Positions 17,072 to 26,120 of a DNA stretch of 64,000 nt are shown in pieces (within the stretch, counting starts at the first letter, position 1; each line of letters begins with the position of its first letter). Both the position numbers and the translations under genes were made by a program. The stretch spans positions 2,852,001 to 2,916,000 of the forward strand of contig CBDHCQ010000004.1 of assembly GCA_965261255.1 (NCBI GenBank). Direction: 5' to 3'. Source of the DNA: Bin80 sp965261255 (GTDB taxonomy: Bacteria; Bacteroidota; Rhodothermia; Rhodothermales; Bin80). The notes below the pieces were generated by a model. That model searched no databases. It was given only the letters and a program-made list of their open reading frames with translations, and was not told the origin of the DNA.

Positions 17072-19348
17072 TTACGATAAACCGAGTAGTTGCCCTCCCT
17101 GGTACACCAGCAGGGAAGCCAGGTAGGCCAGCGCCGTCATGTAGAACCACATAACTATTGGCCAGCGCCAGGTGTTTGTTTCCCGGCGCGCGATCGCCAG
17201 GGTACTCATACACTGCAGTGCAAATACGAAGAAAACGAGTAGACTCATCGCAACCAGCGGTGTAAAGACCGGCCGACCGTCCGGGTATCGGTCCGCTTTC
17301 AGGGCATCACGCAATGCTACCCCGCCCTCAGCATCTCCAACGCTGTAAATGATGCCCAGCGTAGAAATAATGACCTCGCGCGCAGCAAAAGCACTCACGA
17401 GACCAGCGCTGATCTTCCAGTCAAAGCCCAGTGGCTGCATCACAGGCTCAAGTATGCGCCCGAGATAACCTATGGCACTTTCCCTGATTTGGGTAGACTG
17501 CCGAACAATGTTTGCACTGTCAAGTGCGGCAACATATTTGGCATCCGCCCTTGCTGTCAAGTCTAGTGCATGTGCCAGCGTAGAATCTGTAAGTGCCACC
17601 GAGTCAGCTGCAACTGCCAAGTCCGTAGCCGGAGTCAGTGCCTGCGCAGCAGCATATTCTCTATTCCGTTCTTGTATCGCCTGTTCCTCAATCTGAGTTG
17701 CCTCAGGGCTTGTTTCCGTACGCGGAAAGCTTGCCAGGAACCATAGAACAATACTGCAGCCCAGAATAATTTTTCCCGCTCGAACAGCAAATACTCTGGA
17801 ACGCTGATACATGCGCCAGAATAATTGCCGCAATCGTGGGCGCCTGTACGGTGGCAACTCCATCACAAAGTAACTTTCCGGTCCTTTGAACACCACACGC
17901 TTTAGGATAGCAGCAGCCACAAAAGCCATAATGGTCCCCATCATGTACATGGAAAACATTGCTAACCCCTGGTAGCCGAATACGCCCAAAAGCTTACCCG
18001 TAGGTAGGAAGGCAGCGATGAAAAGCGTATAGACTGGAAGGCGTGCTGAGCAGCTCATAAGCGGCGCCACCATTATTGTGATCAGGCGATCACGCTCGCT
18101 GTCTAAAGTTCTGGCAGCCATTATGCCGGGAATGGCGCAGGCATAGGAGCTCAGAAGGGGGAGCACAGAACCTCCGCTAAGCCCCACACGCTTCATCAGC
18201 CGATCCATAATAAAAGCACTCCGTGCCATATACCCACTGTCCTCCATTATGCCCAAAAAGAAAAACAGCAACAGTATCTGTGGCAGGAACACAACAACAT
18301 TCCCGACACCGGTGATAATGCCATCAGTGAGAAGATCTGTGACCCAGCCTCCTGGCAACACTGAACGAGCGCCTCCGGCCAATGCTGCGACTCCTGCCTC
18401 AATCAAATCCATAGCCGGGATGGCCCAGGAAAAAACCGCTTCAAAAACACACGCCAGTATCAACAAAAAACAAAGTGGCCCTGCGACTCGGTGTGTGAAC
18501 ACTGCATCAATCCTGTCGCTGAGCGTAGCCGGCCCCTTGAAACGGTGCGAGACCCTTTGTGCAATTGGCCCGATCCATGCATATCGACCACTTACTTCCG
18601 CATGCCTCCATGCAACCCCCCGCTTCGCAAACTCCTCCTGCAGAGCTACTATATAGTTCACAAATTCTGGGGCTTCCAACCGCCAGGCATCCAACGTTTC
18701 CTCCTCCGCCAGCGCACGCAAAACCTCCATTCTCAAATGCATTGGCTTTACGTGCGGTGCCTCTTCGGCCAATTGCCTGATTAAGGCCGGGATCTTGGCA
18801 TCAACGGCGTCCATAAGCTGCCACCGATACACCTGTGCAGGCTCGGGTGGATTAAGAATGCATTCTTTTAACTCATCAATCCCCTCACCCCGCGAGGCCG
18901 TAATGGGGACGACAGGCACTCCCAGATCTTTTTCCAGTGCAGATGCATCCACCGCTAGCCCATTTTCCTCTGCTACATCCATCATATTCAGCGCAACGAT
19001 CACGGGCAGACCCAGATCAATCACCTGTGTCACCACGTACAGGTTGCGCTCAAGATTGCCAGCGTCCAGCACGCATACCACGACATCAGGCTCCTCCTCC
19101 AAACGCCCAACTAGGACTTCGTAGGCAATACGCTCGTCCACAGATCGTGGAGTTAGGCTGTATGTGCCTGGCAAATCAATGACCTCGACATGCGGGGAAC
19201 CTGCCAGCGTACCTGCCTTACGCTCAACAGTGACTCCCGGAAAATTTGCAACACGTTGACGCAGCCCGGTCAACTGATTAAACAGCGTGGTCTTGCCCAC
19301 ATTAGGGTTGCCACACAGAGCGACACGCATAGGCGATTTAGAAGTCAC
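17072..19348 (-). CDS. feoB: Ferrous iron transporter B
   Basis: Inner-membrane Fe(II) transporter with an N-terminal G-protein domain, 758 residues if the GTG at 19348 is used; ATG at 19330 (MRVALCGNPNVG) is the alternative and fits homologues equally well. The GTPase motifs are clear: GNPNVGKTT (G1), DLPGTYSL (G3), ALNMMDVAE (G4, NMMD). The GDP-dissociation-like helical domain follows to about residue 270, then the nucleoside-recognition-like gate domains with roughly ten membrane helices. A hydrophilic, Ala-rich insertion (about residues 560-640) lies between membrane segments and is probably periplasmic, as seen in Bacteroidota FeoB. It is the last gene of the feo operon, 15 bases after feoA. 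Confidence 0.96.
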   Translation of the reverse strand: MTSKSPMRVALCGNPNVGKTTLFNQLTGLRQRVANFPGVTVERKAGTLAGSPHVEVIDLPGTYSLTPRSVDERIAYEVLVGRLEEEPDVVVCVLDAGNLERNLYVVTQVIDLGLPVIVALNMMDVAEENGLAVDASALEKDLGVPVVPITASRGEGIDELKECILNPPEPAQVYRWQLMDAVDAKIPALIRQLAEEAPHVKPMHLRMEVLRALAEEETLDAWRLEAPEFVNYIVALQEEFAKRGVAWRHAEVSGRYAWIGPIAQRVSHRFKGPATLSDRIDAVFTHRVAGPLCFLLILACVFEAVFSWAIPAMDLIEAGVAALAGGARSVLPGGWVTDLLTDGIITGVGNVVVFLPQILLLFFFLGIMEDSGYMARSAFIMDRLMKRVGLSGGSVLPLLSSYACAIPGIMAARTLDSERDRLITIMVAPLMSCSARLPVYTLFIAAFLPTGKLLGVFGYQGLAMFSMYMMGTIMAFVAAAILKRVVFKGPESYFVMELPPYRRPRLRQLFWRMYQRSRVFAVRAGKIILGCSIVLWFLASFPRTETSPEATQIEEQAIQERNREYAAAQALTPATDLAVAADSVALTDSTLAHALDLTARADAKYVAALDSANIVRQSTQIRESAIGYLGRILEPVMQPLGFDWKISAGLVSAFAAREVIISTLGIIYSVGDAEGGVALRDALKADRYPDGRPVFTPLVAMSLLVFFVFALQCMSTLAIARRETNTWRWPIVMWFYMTALAYLASLLVYQGGQLLGLS

Positions 19349-19363
19349 GTCAGATCCCGCAGC

Positions 19364-19591
19364 TTACCCTTCATGCCTGGATATGCGAATAAGGGCGGCT
19401 TCAGATTTTCGGATTGAGAGATGATAATCACGCACCCTGAGGTCTATTGGATCGCCGAAGGGCGCCAGACGCACCACCTGAACCTGCGAACCGGGAACCA
19501 TGCCCATCTCCATCAGGCGGTTTATAGCTGCACTGGGTTCAAACCCTAGAATCGTACCGGACTCACCAGGGCGCAAATCCCGTAGTGTCAT
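19364..19591 (-). CDS. feoA: FeoA family protein (distal copy)
   Basis: Small SH3-like protein of 75 residues that assists FeoB. Family features: MTLRDLRPGESGTILGF at the start, then RLMEMGMVPGSQVQVV and GDPIDLRVRDYHLSIRKSEA. Its ATG overlaps the stop of the other feoA-type gene by four bases (ATGA), so both are translationally coupled, and feoB follows after 15 bases. Co-occurrence of two FeoA-type genes with one FeoB is common in the phylum. Confidence 0.94.
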   Translation of the reverse strand: MTLRDLRPGESGTILGFEPSAAINRLMEMGMVPGSQVQVVRLAPFGDPIDLRVRDYHLSIRKSEAALIRISRHEG

Positions 19592-19812
19592 GCTTCCAAG
19601 GGCGTTGCATAGATTTCGGCGGCTACATCACGCCGCAACCCAATCCGACAGCCGGCCAGACGTACGATAAGCTTATCTGAATTCTGAATCACCTCTACTT
19701 GAGCTCCTTCCCGCAAACCCATATCCCGTAACCGCTCCTCTGCACAACCGTGCACGGAGCAGATCTTAAGCGGACATCCGTCACAAAAAGCCGTCAATGG
19801 GGCTGGTGGCAT
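19588..19812 (-). CDS. FeoA family protein with N-terminal cysteine cluster (proximal copy)
   Basis: First gene of the feo operon, 74 residues. The C-terminal 50 residues are a FeoA-type SH3-like domain (RLRDMGLREGAQVEVIQ, LIVRLAGCRIGLRRDVA). The first 25 residues are unusual for FeoA: four cysteines at residues 10, 13, 18 and 23 in the pattern C-x2-C-x4-C-x4-C. This could bind iron, zinc or an Fe-S cluster and sense metal status; that is inference. A candidate palindromic operator lies 33 bases upstream of the start. It resembles neither FeoC nor a rubredoxin in length or spacing. Confidence 0.9.
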   Translation of the reverse strand: MPPAPLTAFCDGCPLKICSVHGCAEERLRDMGLREGAQVEVIQNSDKLIVRLAGCRIGLRRDVAAEIYATPLEA

Positions 19813-20253
19813 AACTCGGAATCAGTGCAGACCCTGTGAATATACTTATTTAGACTGAATATAAATAAGGTTAAAGCATTTGGTTCCATAGAGATGCCGA
19901 AACTAATGCGAAAATTCAAGAATTTGTGTTCCAGCACTCATGTCTGAGCCACGCAGTGCTATTGAGCGGGTTGAGCGAATGGTTGTTAGGACCCGCTTTG
20001 CTGCGGCAAGAATAGTCTGGCCATAATGACTGATCTCTTCCTGATACCTTGAATTGAAAATATTTTTCACGCCATGAACCCGCTGTTTCTTCATTGCAGC
20101 AGGTTTGTAATCTGATCCCTGGACTAAGTTTAATGCGCGTCATGGAAAGGATGATTCGGCGTCGGATAAGACCGCAATTCGAGTCAACCATCGTAGATTG
20201 CAAGCGTAAGCGCTGTACGCCGTATTCTTACGGGTTTCAATTATCCAACAATC
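19813..20253. other. 441-base divergent intergenic region between feo and proS
   Basis: No convincing gene. It holds the start regions of two divergent transcripts: the feo operon to the left, with its palindrome at 19845-19869, and proS to the right. Short ORFs on the minus strand (19903-20203) lack a recognisable family and ribosome-binding sites. No leader peptide or T-box-like element is visible upstream of proS. Confidence 0.6.
19845..19869. promoter_or_regulatory. Palindromic candidate operator of the feo operon
   Basis: A perfect 8-base inverted repeat, CTTATTTA and TAAATAAG, with a 9-base spacer. It lies 33 bases upstream of the first feo start codon, in the only AT-rich part of the gap. 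Length and position suit a homodimeric metal-dependent repressor of the Fur or DtxR type. The sequence is not a textbook box for either, so the regulator cannot be named. Confidence 0.5.
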
Positions 20254-22032
20254 ATGCGCTTGTCAAAATTCTTCGGTCAAACTCTGCGTGAAGCACCTTC
20301 AGAGTCTGACTCCGCATCCAGCCAAATGCTTGTACGTGCTGGATATGTACGACAATTGGCTGCTGGCCTCTATTCCTATTTGCCGCTAGCCCATCGATCC
20401 TTACGCAAAATCGAGCAGATCCTGCGCGAAGAAATGGATGCAATCAACGGACAGGAAATGTGTATGCCCGTAGTGCATCCAGCCGAAATCTGGCAGGAGT
20501 CGGGCCGCTGGTACGAGATTGGGGATGAGATGGGGCGGTTTCAGGATCGTAAGGGGCGGGACCTGGTCCTTGCCATGACGCATGAAGAGGTCGTAACTAC
20601 CCTTTGTAAATCAGAGATCCGCTCCTATCGGCAACTCCCGCAAATGGTCTACCATATGCAAACCAAGTTCCGGGATGAACCTCGGGCCAGGGGAGGGCTA
20701 ATACGCGTGCGAGAGTTTGTCATGAAGGACTCCTACACCCTGGACAAAGATTTTGATGGACTCCAGTCTCAATACGAAGCCCACTACGATGCCTACCACC
20801 GCATCGGTGCAAGGCTTGGTCTGAACCTGGTCGCGGTACAGAGTGATCCTGGAATGATGGGAGGCAAGATAGCTCACGAATTCATGTACGTTACTCCCAT
20901 TGGCGAAGACTCTCTGGCTATTTGTGAGGAAACCGGTTACGCGTCCAATCTGGATGTGGCAAGTTTTCGAAAGATTCCAGAGCCTTCCGGTCCACCACAG
21001 CCGCTGACGCGCGTCCATACGCCCGGACAAGCCACCATCGCCAAAGTGGCCGAATTCTGTGGGGTCACCACGTGCCAGACCGGCAAGATGGTCTTCTATA
21101 TGGGGGATTTTGGAGCAGAGAATCCTCCAAAGCTTATTGCTGCCTGTGTTCGGGGGGATATGGAAATTAACGAACTACAGCTGCAGTACGCCGTCAAAGC
21201 ACAAGCCCTGCGCCCTGCTGAAGCCGAGGAAATTGCAGCCGCAGGATGCATACCTGGCTACGCCTCACTGCGAGATATTGATCACACCAAGGCGGTCACC
21301 GTTGTAGATGACCTCATCCCTGAATCGGGAAACCTGGTAGTCGGGGCCAATGAGCACGACTGGCATTTCACTGGAGCGAATTATGGTCGGGATTTTTCCG
21401 CCGATATTGTCGCCCCAATTGCACTTGCCTATGATGGTGCACCAGATCCGATTGATGGTAAACCCTTGCGTGTAGTTCGTGGCGTAGAGGTTGGCAATAT
21501 CTTCCAATTGGGGACGCGGTACAGTGGAAGCATGGGGGCTACGTATACTGACGAAACCGGCGTTGAACACCCCATCGTCATGGGATCGTACGGCATTGGA
21601 GTCGGACGTGCACTAGCCTGCGTTGCTGAGGAATACAGTGACGACTATGGTATGGATTTGCCTGTGTCCGTTGCTCCGTATCACGTAATTCTGGTATCCC
21701 TGGGACGCTCTGGAGAAGTAAAGGCGAAAGCCGAAGCACTCTATTCTGCGTTGCTCGCAGTTGGCATAGAGGTAATTTACGATGATCGGGAGGTAAGTCC
21801 CGGGGTTAAATTCGCGGATGCTGATCTGCTCGGCATGCCGCTTAGGTGCACCGTCAGCTCCCGCTCACTCAAGCGTGGAGGAGTAGAGTTTGGTCGGAGG
21901 CGAAGCAAGGATCTCTCGATCATTCCCTTTGAAGATGCAGTGGAGAAAATTCAGGAGGAAATCACAAAGTGTTTCGATAAGCTGCACCAGCGACTGGAGC
22001 ATCTCCCGACCTGGGATTCCCAGCCCAAGTAA
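20254..22032 (+). CDS. proS: Prolyl-tRNA synthetase, bacterial type
   Basis: Class II synthetase charging tRNA-Pro, 592 residues, ATG at 20254. Motif 2 (FRDEPRARGGLIRVREF) and motif 3 (GSYGIGVGRAL) are both clear. An insertion domain of about 160 residues lies between them (roughly residues 230-390), marking the bacterial ProRS type with the editing (YbaK-like) domain, as opposed to the archaeal/eukaryotic type. The anticodon-binding domain occupies the last 110 residues. It is a single gene, divergent from the feo operon. Confidence 0.96.
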   Translation: MRLSKFFGQTLREAPSESDSASSQMLVRAGYVRQLAAGLYSYLPLAHRSLRKIEQILREEMDAINGQEMCMPVVHPAEIWQESGRWYEIGDEMGRFQDRKGRDLVLAMTHEEVVTTLCKSEIRSYRQLPQMVYHMQTKFRDEPRARGGLIRVREFVMKDSYTLDKDFDGLQSQYEAHYDAYHRIGARLGLNLVAVQSDPGMMGGKIAHEFMYVTPIGEDSLAICEETGYASNLDVASFRKIPEPSGPPQPLTRVHTPGQATIAKVAEFCGVTTCQTGKMVFYMGDFGAENPPKLIAACVRGDMEINELQLQYAVKAQALRPAEAEEIAAAGCIPGYASLRDIDHTKAVTVVDDLIPESGNLVVGANEHDWHFTGANYGRDFSADIVAPIALAYDGAPDPIDGKPLRVVRGVEVGNIFQLGTRYSGSMGATYTDETGVEHPIVMGSYGIGVGRALACVAEEYSDDYGMDLPVSVAPYHVILVSLGRSGEVKAKAEALYSALLAVGIEVIYDDREVSPGVKFADADLLGMPLRCTVSSRSLKRGGVEFGRRRSKDLSIIPFEDAVEKIQEEITKCFDKLHQRLEHLPTWDSQPK

Positions 22033-22345
22033 TTCATCACTTGACTGCGCCGCTCAAAATTGCTGGACTCAACCGTTCGGCCTATTGCCCCGACAAAGTG
22101 CTCCCCTGCCAACCCTTGAAATGTAATGCCAGCCCAACCGGGTGAAGACACGCTGTGATTCGGGATATAATTCCTATGTTCAATGTACACACCGAGTTGG
22201 CAATTGTATCCAATAGGTTGCCCCACTTTCTCAACAGATGTTACAGCCCTGGACTGGAGGATTCCAATAGAACGGGACTTGTAAGGCCGAGAAACTTCAC
22301 GCTGGTATCTTCGAGTATCGAATCCCGATCCTTTTCGTTGGGAGC
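22033..22345. other. 313-base convergent intergenic region between proS and thrS
   Basis: The two genes point at each other. I find no gene, tRNA or strong terminator hairpin. It contains the 14-mer gggatataattcct (22163-22176), which recurs near 41197; the flanks do not match, so I do not call a repeat. Confidence 0.5.
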
Positions 22346-24157
22346 TCAGGCGAGACCTCCCTTCATGTTTGGAGAACGATCTTTCTGAATTGAATCCAGA
22401 AACGAATCCAGTGTCATTCCGCCCAGGTTTTCGCCAGAGCGCGCACGTACTGAGATCGTCTTCCCTTCTGCTTCACGAGCTCCAAGAACAACCATGTAGG
22501 GCACCTTCAAGAGCTCTGCCTCTCGAACCTTGTAACCGATCTTTTCACTGCGCACATCCAGTGTCGCGCGTAACCCGTCTTCCTGAAGTCTGGCATGCAC
22601 TTCGCTGGCGTAATCCGCGAATCGCTCAGAAATTGACATCACCCGTACCTGCTCCGGTGCCAGCCATAAAGGAAACACCCCCGCGCAATGCTCAATCAAG
22701 ACTCCTATAAACCGCTCTAGTGAACCAAACGGCGCTCGATGAATCATAGCGGGACGATGGCGTTCGTCATCTGCCCCTGTATACCAGAGGTCGAACCGCT
22801 CGGGCAAGTTATAATCCAGTTGAACCGTACCTAATTGCCATTGCCGCCCGAGCGCATCCCGAACCATAAAATCAATCTTTGGCCCATAAAAGGCCGCCTC
22901 CCCGAGCTCTTCGTGGACATCCAGGTTCATCTCATATACAACCTTTCGCATCGAATCCTCGGCAGCGTCCCAGGCCTCTACTGTACCTGTATACTTCTCA
23001 TGGTTATCAGGATCCCGGAGGGATAACTGCGCACTGTAATCCTTGAAACCCAATGCACCCAACACCTGTAGCGCAAGATCTACGCAATCCCGGACCTCCT
23101 CTTCAACTTGATCGTGTCGACAGAAAATATGCCCGTCGTCTACAGTAAAACCCCGTACGCGTGTCAAGCCGCCAAGCTCACCTGTTTGCTCATACCGGTA
23201 AACCTGTCCAAATTCCGCCAGCCTCACAGGTAATTCCCGATAGCTTCGCCGCTTATGTGCATAAATAAGAATATGATGCGGACAGTTCATGGGTTTGAGC
23301 AGGTAACCGTCCGTGCCATGTGAGCTCATAGGCGGAAACTGACTGTCACTGTAATACGGGTAGTGCCCACTGGTTCGGTAGAGATCAAGGTGCCCTATAT
23401 GCGGTGTGCTCACAGGTTCGTAGCCACGTCGAAGTTGTTCCTCGCGCAAAAAACTCACTAATGTTTCCCGAAGCGTGGTCCCGGCCGGAAGCCAGAGGGG
23501 CAGTCCTGGCCCTACCTCCTCGCTGAACATAAATAGCTCCAATTTCTTTCCCAGGACCCGATGGTCTCTGGCACGAGCCTGCTCCAAACGATCCAAGTAC
23601 TCCTGCAACTGTGTGCGATTTTTCCATGCCGTGCCATAGATGCGAATTAATTGTGCTTTCTCTGCATCTCCCCGCCAATAAGCCCCCGCAATGCTCAATA
23701 GCTTGATTCCATTGGGTTTAAGGTATCCGGTGTGGGGAACATGCGGCCCCCTGCAAAGATCAATGAAGGGCCCCTGCTGATAGACTGTCAAAGGTGTATC
23801 TGCGTCCTGGGCCGCCAATTCTTCAATCAGTTCAATCTTGTAAGGATTGTCTGCAAAAAGCGCACGGGCTTCGTCCAGTGCCACTTCACGGATCTCAAAA
23901 CGATGCCGTTCTTTAATAATCGACCGCATTCGATCCTCAATCCAAGAGAGATCCTCTTCATGCGGAGGAGACGACATCTCGAAGTCATAGTAGAAGCGAT
24001 CCTCAATTGGCGGTCCTATGGTAGGCTTCGCTTCCGGAAAACGCTCCAGTACGGCCTGTGCCATAATATGGGCAGCCGAATGACGTATTTTGTAGAGTTT
24101 GGGGTCGTAGTCCTCCGGTATGTTCGTTTCGGCACGCCGTAAAAGCTCCTCAACCAT
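22346..24157 (-). CDS. thrS: Threonyl-tRNA synthetase lacking the TGS domain
   Basis: Class II synthetase charging tRNA-Thr, 603 residues, ATG at 24157. The usual N-terminal TGS domain of about 60 residues is missing: the protein enters the editing domain almost at once, with HSAAH at residues 26-30 and DLCRGPHV later. The catalytic core has the zinc-ligand Cys in MNCPHH, with motif 2 around RVRGFTVDD and motif 3 around HRAPFGSLERFIGVLIEH. The anticodon-binding domain is at the end. ThrRS proteins without TGS are known in some lineages, so this is likely functional. I found no TGS-coding sequence immediately upstream. Confidence 0.95.
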   Translation of the reverse strand: MVEELLRRAETNIPEDYDPKLYKIRHSAAHIMAQAVLERFPEAKPTIGPPIEDRFYYDFEMSSPPHEEDLSWIEDRMRSIIKERHRFEIREVALDEARALFADNPYKIELIEELAAQDADTPLTVYQQGPFIDLCRGPHVPHTGYLKPNGIKLLSIAGAYWRGDAEKAQLIRIYGTAWKNRTQLQEYLDRLEQARARDHRVLGKKLELFMFSEEVGPGLPLWLPAGTTLRETLVSFLREEQLRRGYEPVSTPHIGHLDLYRTSGHYPYYSDSQFPPMSSHGTDGYLLKPMNCPHHILIYAHKRRSYRELPVRLAEFGQVYRYEQTGELGGLTRVRGFTVDDGHIFCRHDQVEEEVRDCVDLALQVLGALGFKDYSAQLSLRDPDNHEKYTGTVEAWDAAEDSMRKVVYEMNLDVHEELGEAAFYGPKIDFMVRDALGRQWQLGTVQLDYNLPERFDLWYTGADDERHRPAMIHRAPFGSLERFIGVLIEHCAGVFPLWLAPEQVRVMSISERFADYASEVHARLQEDGLRATLDVRSEKIGYKVREAELLKVPYMVVLGAREAEGKTISVRARSGENLGGMTLDSFLDSIQKDRSPNMKGGLA

Positions 24158-24223
24158 GCTTAAACAAGAATTATTGTTGGGCAGCGGAGGAACACGCGTT
24201 TACGTGCAAGGTGTTCCATCAAC

Positions 24224-25900
24224 ATGACCGCCAGCGATATTCAGGAACTGTTGGCGAGCATGGGGAATCCCGTGAAGGCAGCACATGCTCAACGCTTCTT
24301 CAAAACCGGCCCTGGAGAATACGGTGAGGGGGATATCTTTCGTGGAATTCGTGTGCCCGAACTGCGAAGGATCGCGCAGAACTGGAAGAAGGTCTCGCTA
24401 GATGAAATGCTCGTTTTGTTGCGATCTGATTATCACGAGGACCGATTTGTTGCCTTGTGCCTTCTGGTTCACGCCTTCAAGCGCGGTAATCAGTACAGGG
24501 TGTACAACGCATACCTAGAGCACACCTGCTTTGTTAACAACTGGGATCTGGTTGACACAAGTGCACACAAGATCCTGGGGCCCTACCTCTTCAAGCGTCC
24601 GCGAACACCGTTATATACTCTCGCCCGAAGTGACAACCTATGGGAGCGCCGTATCGCAATCGTTTGCACGTACTATTTCATCAAACGGGATCAGTACAAC
24701 GACACACTGGCGCTTTCAGATATTTTGGCACACGATCAGGAAGATTTGATCCACAAGGCCTGCGGCTGGATGCTTCGTGAAGTGGGTAAACGCGATGAGT
24801 CTGTTCTTGCCGCATTCCTGGATGACCCGACCGTAGTTTTACCACGCACTGCACTACGCTACGCTATTGAGCGGTTTGACCAACCTGTGAGGAGAGCCTA
24901 TTTGGCCAAACGGGCTGATAACACCGCTGATTACCACGTCACTCCCTGGCGGGCTTATCGGTACGTAATGGACGCGGCAAATCGACTGAAAGGGGACGTG
25001 GTTGAAACCAAAGCTTTGCGGTCGAAAGAACTCGGAAAAGACTTCGGAGCAACAGTTTTCCTCAAACTCGAAAATGAACAGCATACTGGATCCTTCAAAT
25101 ACCGGGGAGCCCTGAACAAATTATTGTCGCTGAATGAACCACTTCACCCCCCGGTTGCGGCGTCTACAGGTAATCACGGCCTGGCGGTATCCCGTGTTCT
25201 TAAGGATTTTGGCATCAAGGGAACGATCTATCTGCCCGTCACAACAGAAGAACATAAGAGTGAAGCGCTCCGCGAGGGCGTTGCGGACCTCGTTTTCGGT
25301 GGAGATGACGGAATAGACGCAGAACGAGAAGCTCGACGTGTTGCAGAGCAGGAAAGTCGCGTGTTTATCTCCCCGTACAACGATTGGCAGATCATAGCAG
25401 GTCAGGGGACTGTTGGGGTTGAACTATTGCGTCAGGCAGGATCCCTGGATTATGTCTTCGTTGCTGTGGGAGGCGGCGGCCTGATAAGCGGTTTGGCACT
25501 TGTACTGAAAACCCATCTTCCAGCTATCAAGGTTATCGGGTGCTCACCTGCAAGATCCAACGTAATGCAGGCGTCTGTTGAGGCCGGAAGCATCGTTGAG
25601 CAACCTGCACAGCTTACTCTCTCCGATGGCACAGCCGGCCAAATTGAACCTGATTCCATTACCCTCCCGCTGTGCACGGATTTGGTGGACGAATGGGTGA
25701 CGGCTACGGAAGAGGAGATTGCCGACGCCATGCGTCGGGTCTACCACGAGCACGGTATAAAAATTGAGGGCGCCGCAGGAGTCGCAGTTGCCTGTTTTCT
25801 GGGATACAAGGAAAATTTGACCAAAAAGCGGCTTGCAGTGATAATCTGTGGTGGCAATATATCCGACGAGAGATTCCAGAATGTACTTGATCAGACCTGA
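24224..25900 (+). CDS. Fusion: AlkD-like DNA glycosylase domain + PLP-dependent threonine/serine dehydratase
   Basis: One uninterrupted 558-residue frame made of two normally separate proteins. Residues 1 to about 232 are an AlkD-type DNA alkylation repair protein (HEAT-like helices): the lesion-pocket residues correspond to W107 and D111 in NNWDLVD, a conserved Arg in WERRIAI near residue 146, and W182 in GWMLREVGKRD, and it ends with the family's PRTALRYAIERF. Residues from about 240 are a fold-type II PLP enzyme of the threonine/serine dehydratase or serine racemase group: SFKYRG with the Schiff-base K292, ASTGNHG, the phosphate loop VGGGGLISG near 415 and a C-terminal ICGGNIS. Both halves look complete. 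AlkD repairs bulky or positively charged alkylated bases; the dehydratase makes 2-oxobutanoate or pyruvate through reactive enamines. How they cooperate is unknown. Confidence 0.9.
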   Translation: MTASDIQELLASMGNPVKAAHAQRFFKTGPGEYGEGDIFRGIRVPELRRIAQNWKKVSLDEMLVLLRSDYHEDRFVALCLLVHAFKRGNQYRVYNAYLEHTCFVNNWDLVDTSAHKILGPYLFKRPRTPLYTLARSDNLWERRIAIVCTYYFIKRDQYNDTLALSDILAHDQEDLIHKACGWMLREVGKRDESVLAAFLDDPTVVLPRTALRYAIERFDQPVRRAYLAKRADNTADYHVTPWRAYRYVMDAANRLKGDVVETKALRSKELGKDFGATVFLKLENEQHTGSFKYRGALNKLLSLNEPLHPPVAASTGNHGLAVSRVLKDFGIKGTIYLPVTTEEHKSEALREGVADLVFGGDDGIDAEREARRVAEQESRVFISPYNDWQIIAGQGTVGVELLRQAGSLDYVFVAVGGGGLISGLALVLKTHLPAIKVIGCSPARSNVMQASVEAGSIVEQPAQLTLSDGTAGQIEPDSITLPLCTDLVDEWVTATEEEIADAMRRVYHEHGIKIEGAAGVAVACFLGYKENLTKKRLAVIICGGNISDERFQNVLDQT

Positions 25901-25907
25901 TTGACCG

Positions 25908-26054
25908 GTGGATGCCTCCAGTGAGGAAAATAGTTCATTGCTTGAAAGCCTCCGGGAACATCTGGAAAACCAACGGAATGTTTATCAGACTTACTGGGCG
26001 ATCCCTTGCCCATCAGACATGAATCGTCTGGCACAGATTCAATATTTGAACTAA
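25908..26054 (+). CDS. Possible small protein, 48 residues, unknown function
   Basis: A short frame beginning with GTG 7 bases after the fusion gene and ending with TAA. The translation is compositionally protein-like (acidic start, a predicted helix with SLLESLREHLENQR, then a WAIPCP segment) and is not a shadow of another gene. There is no obvious ribosome-binding site. It could be a small co-translated protein, a remnant, or chance. I recognise no family. Confidence 0.25.
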   Translation: MDASSEENSSLLESLREHLENQRNVYQTYWAIPCPSDMNRLAQIQYLN

Positions 26055-26120
26055 AATCTGATACTGCGGCTATCACTACCCTTCAACATCACTGAGACCA
26101 TTTCTCCAACAAACGCTGAC

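Noticed and set aside
20094..20291. Leader ORF upstream of proS as an attenuator.
   Set aside because: No run of Pro codons, no T-box or hairpin pair; it is a chance frame.
22163..22176. 14-mer gggatataattcct recurring near 41197.
   Set aside because: Flanking bases at the two sites do not match, so this is more likely chance than a dispersed repeat; a genome-wide count would decide.
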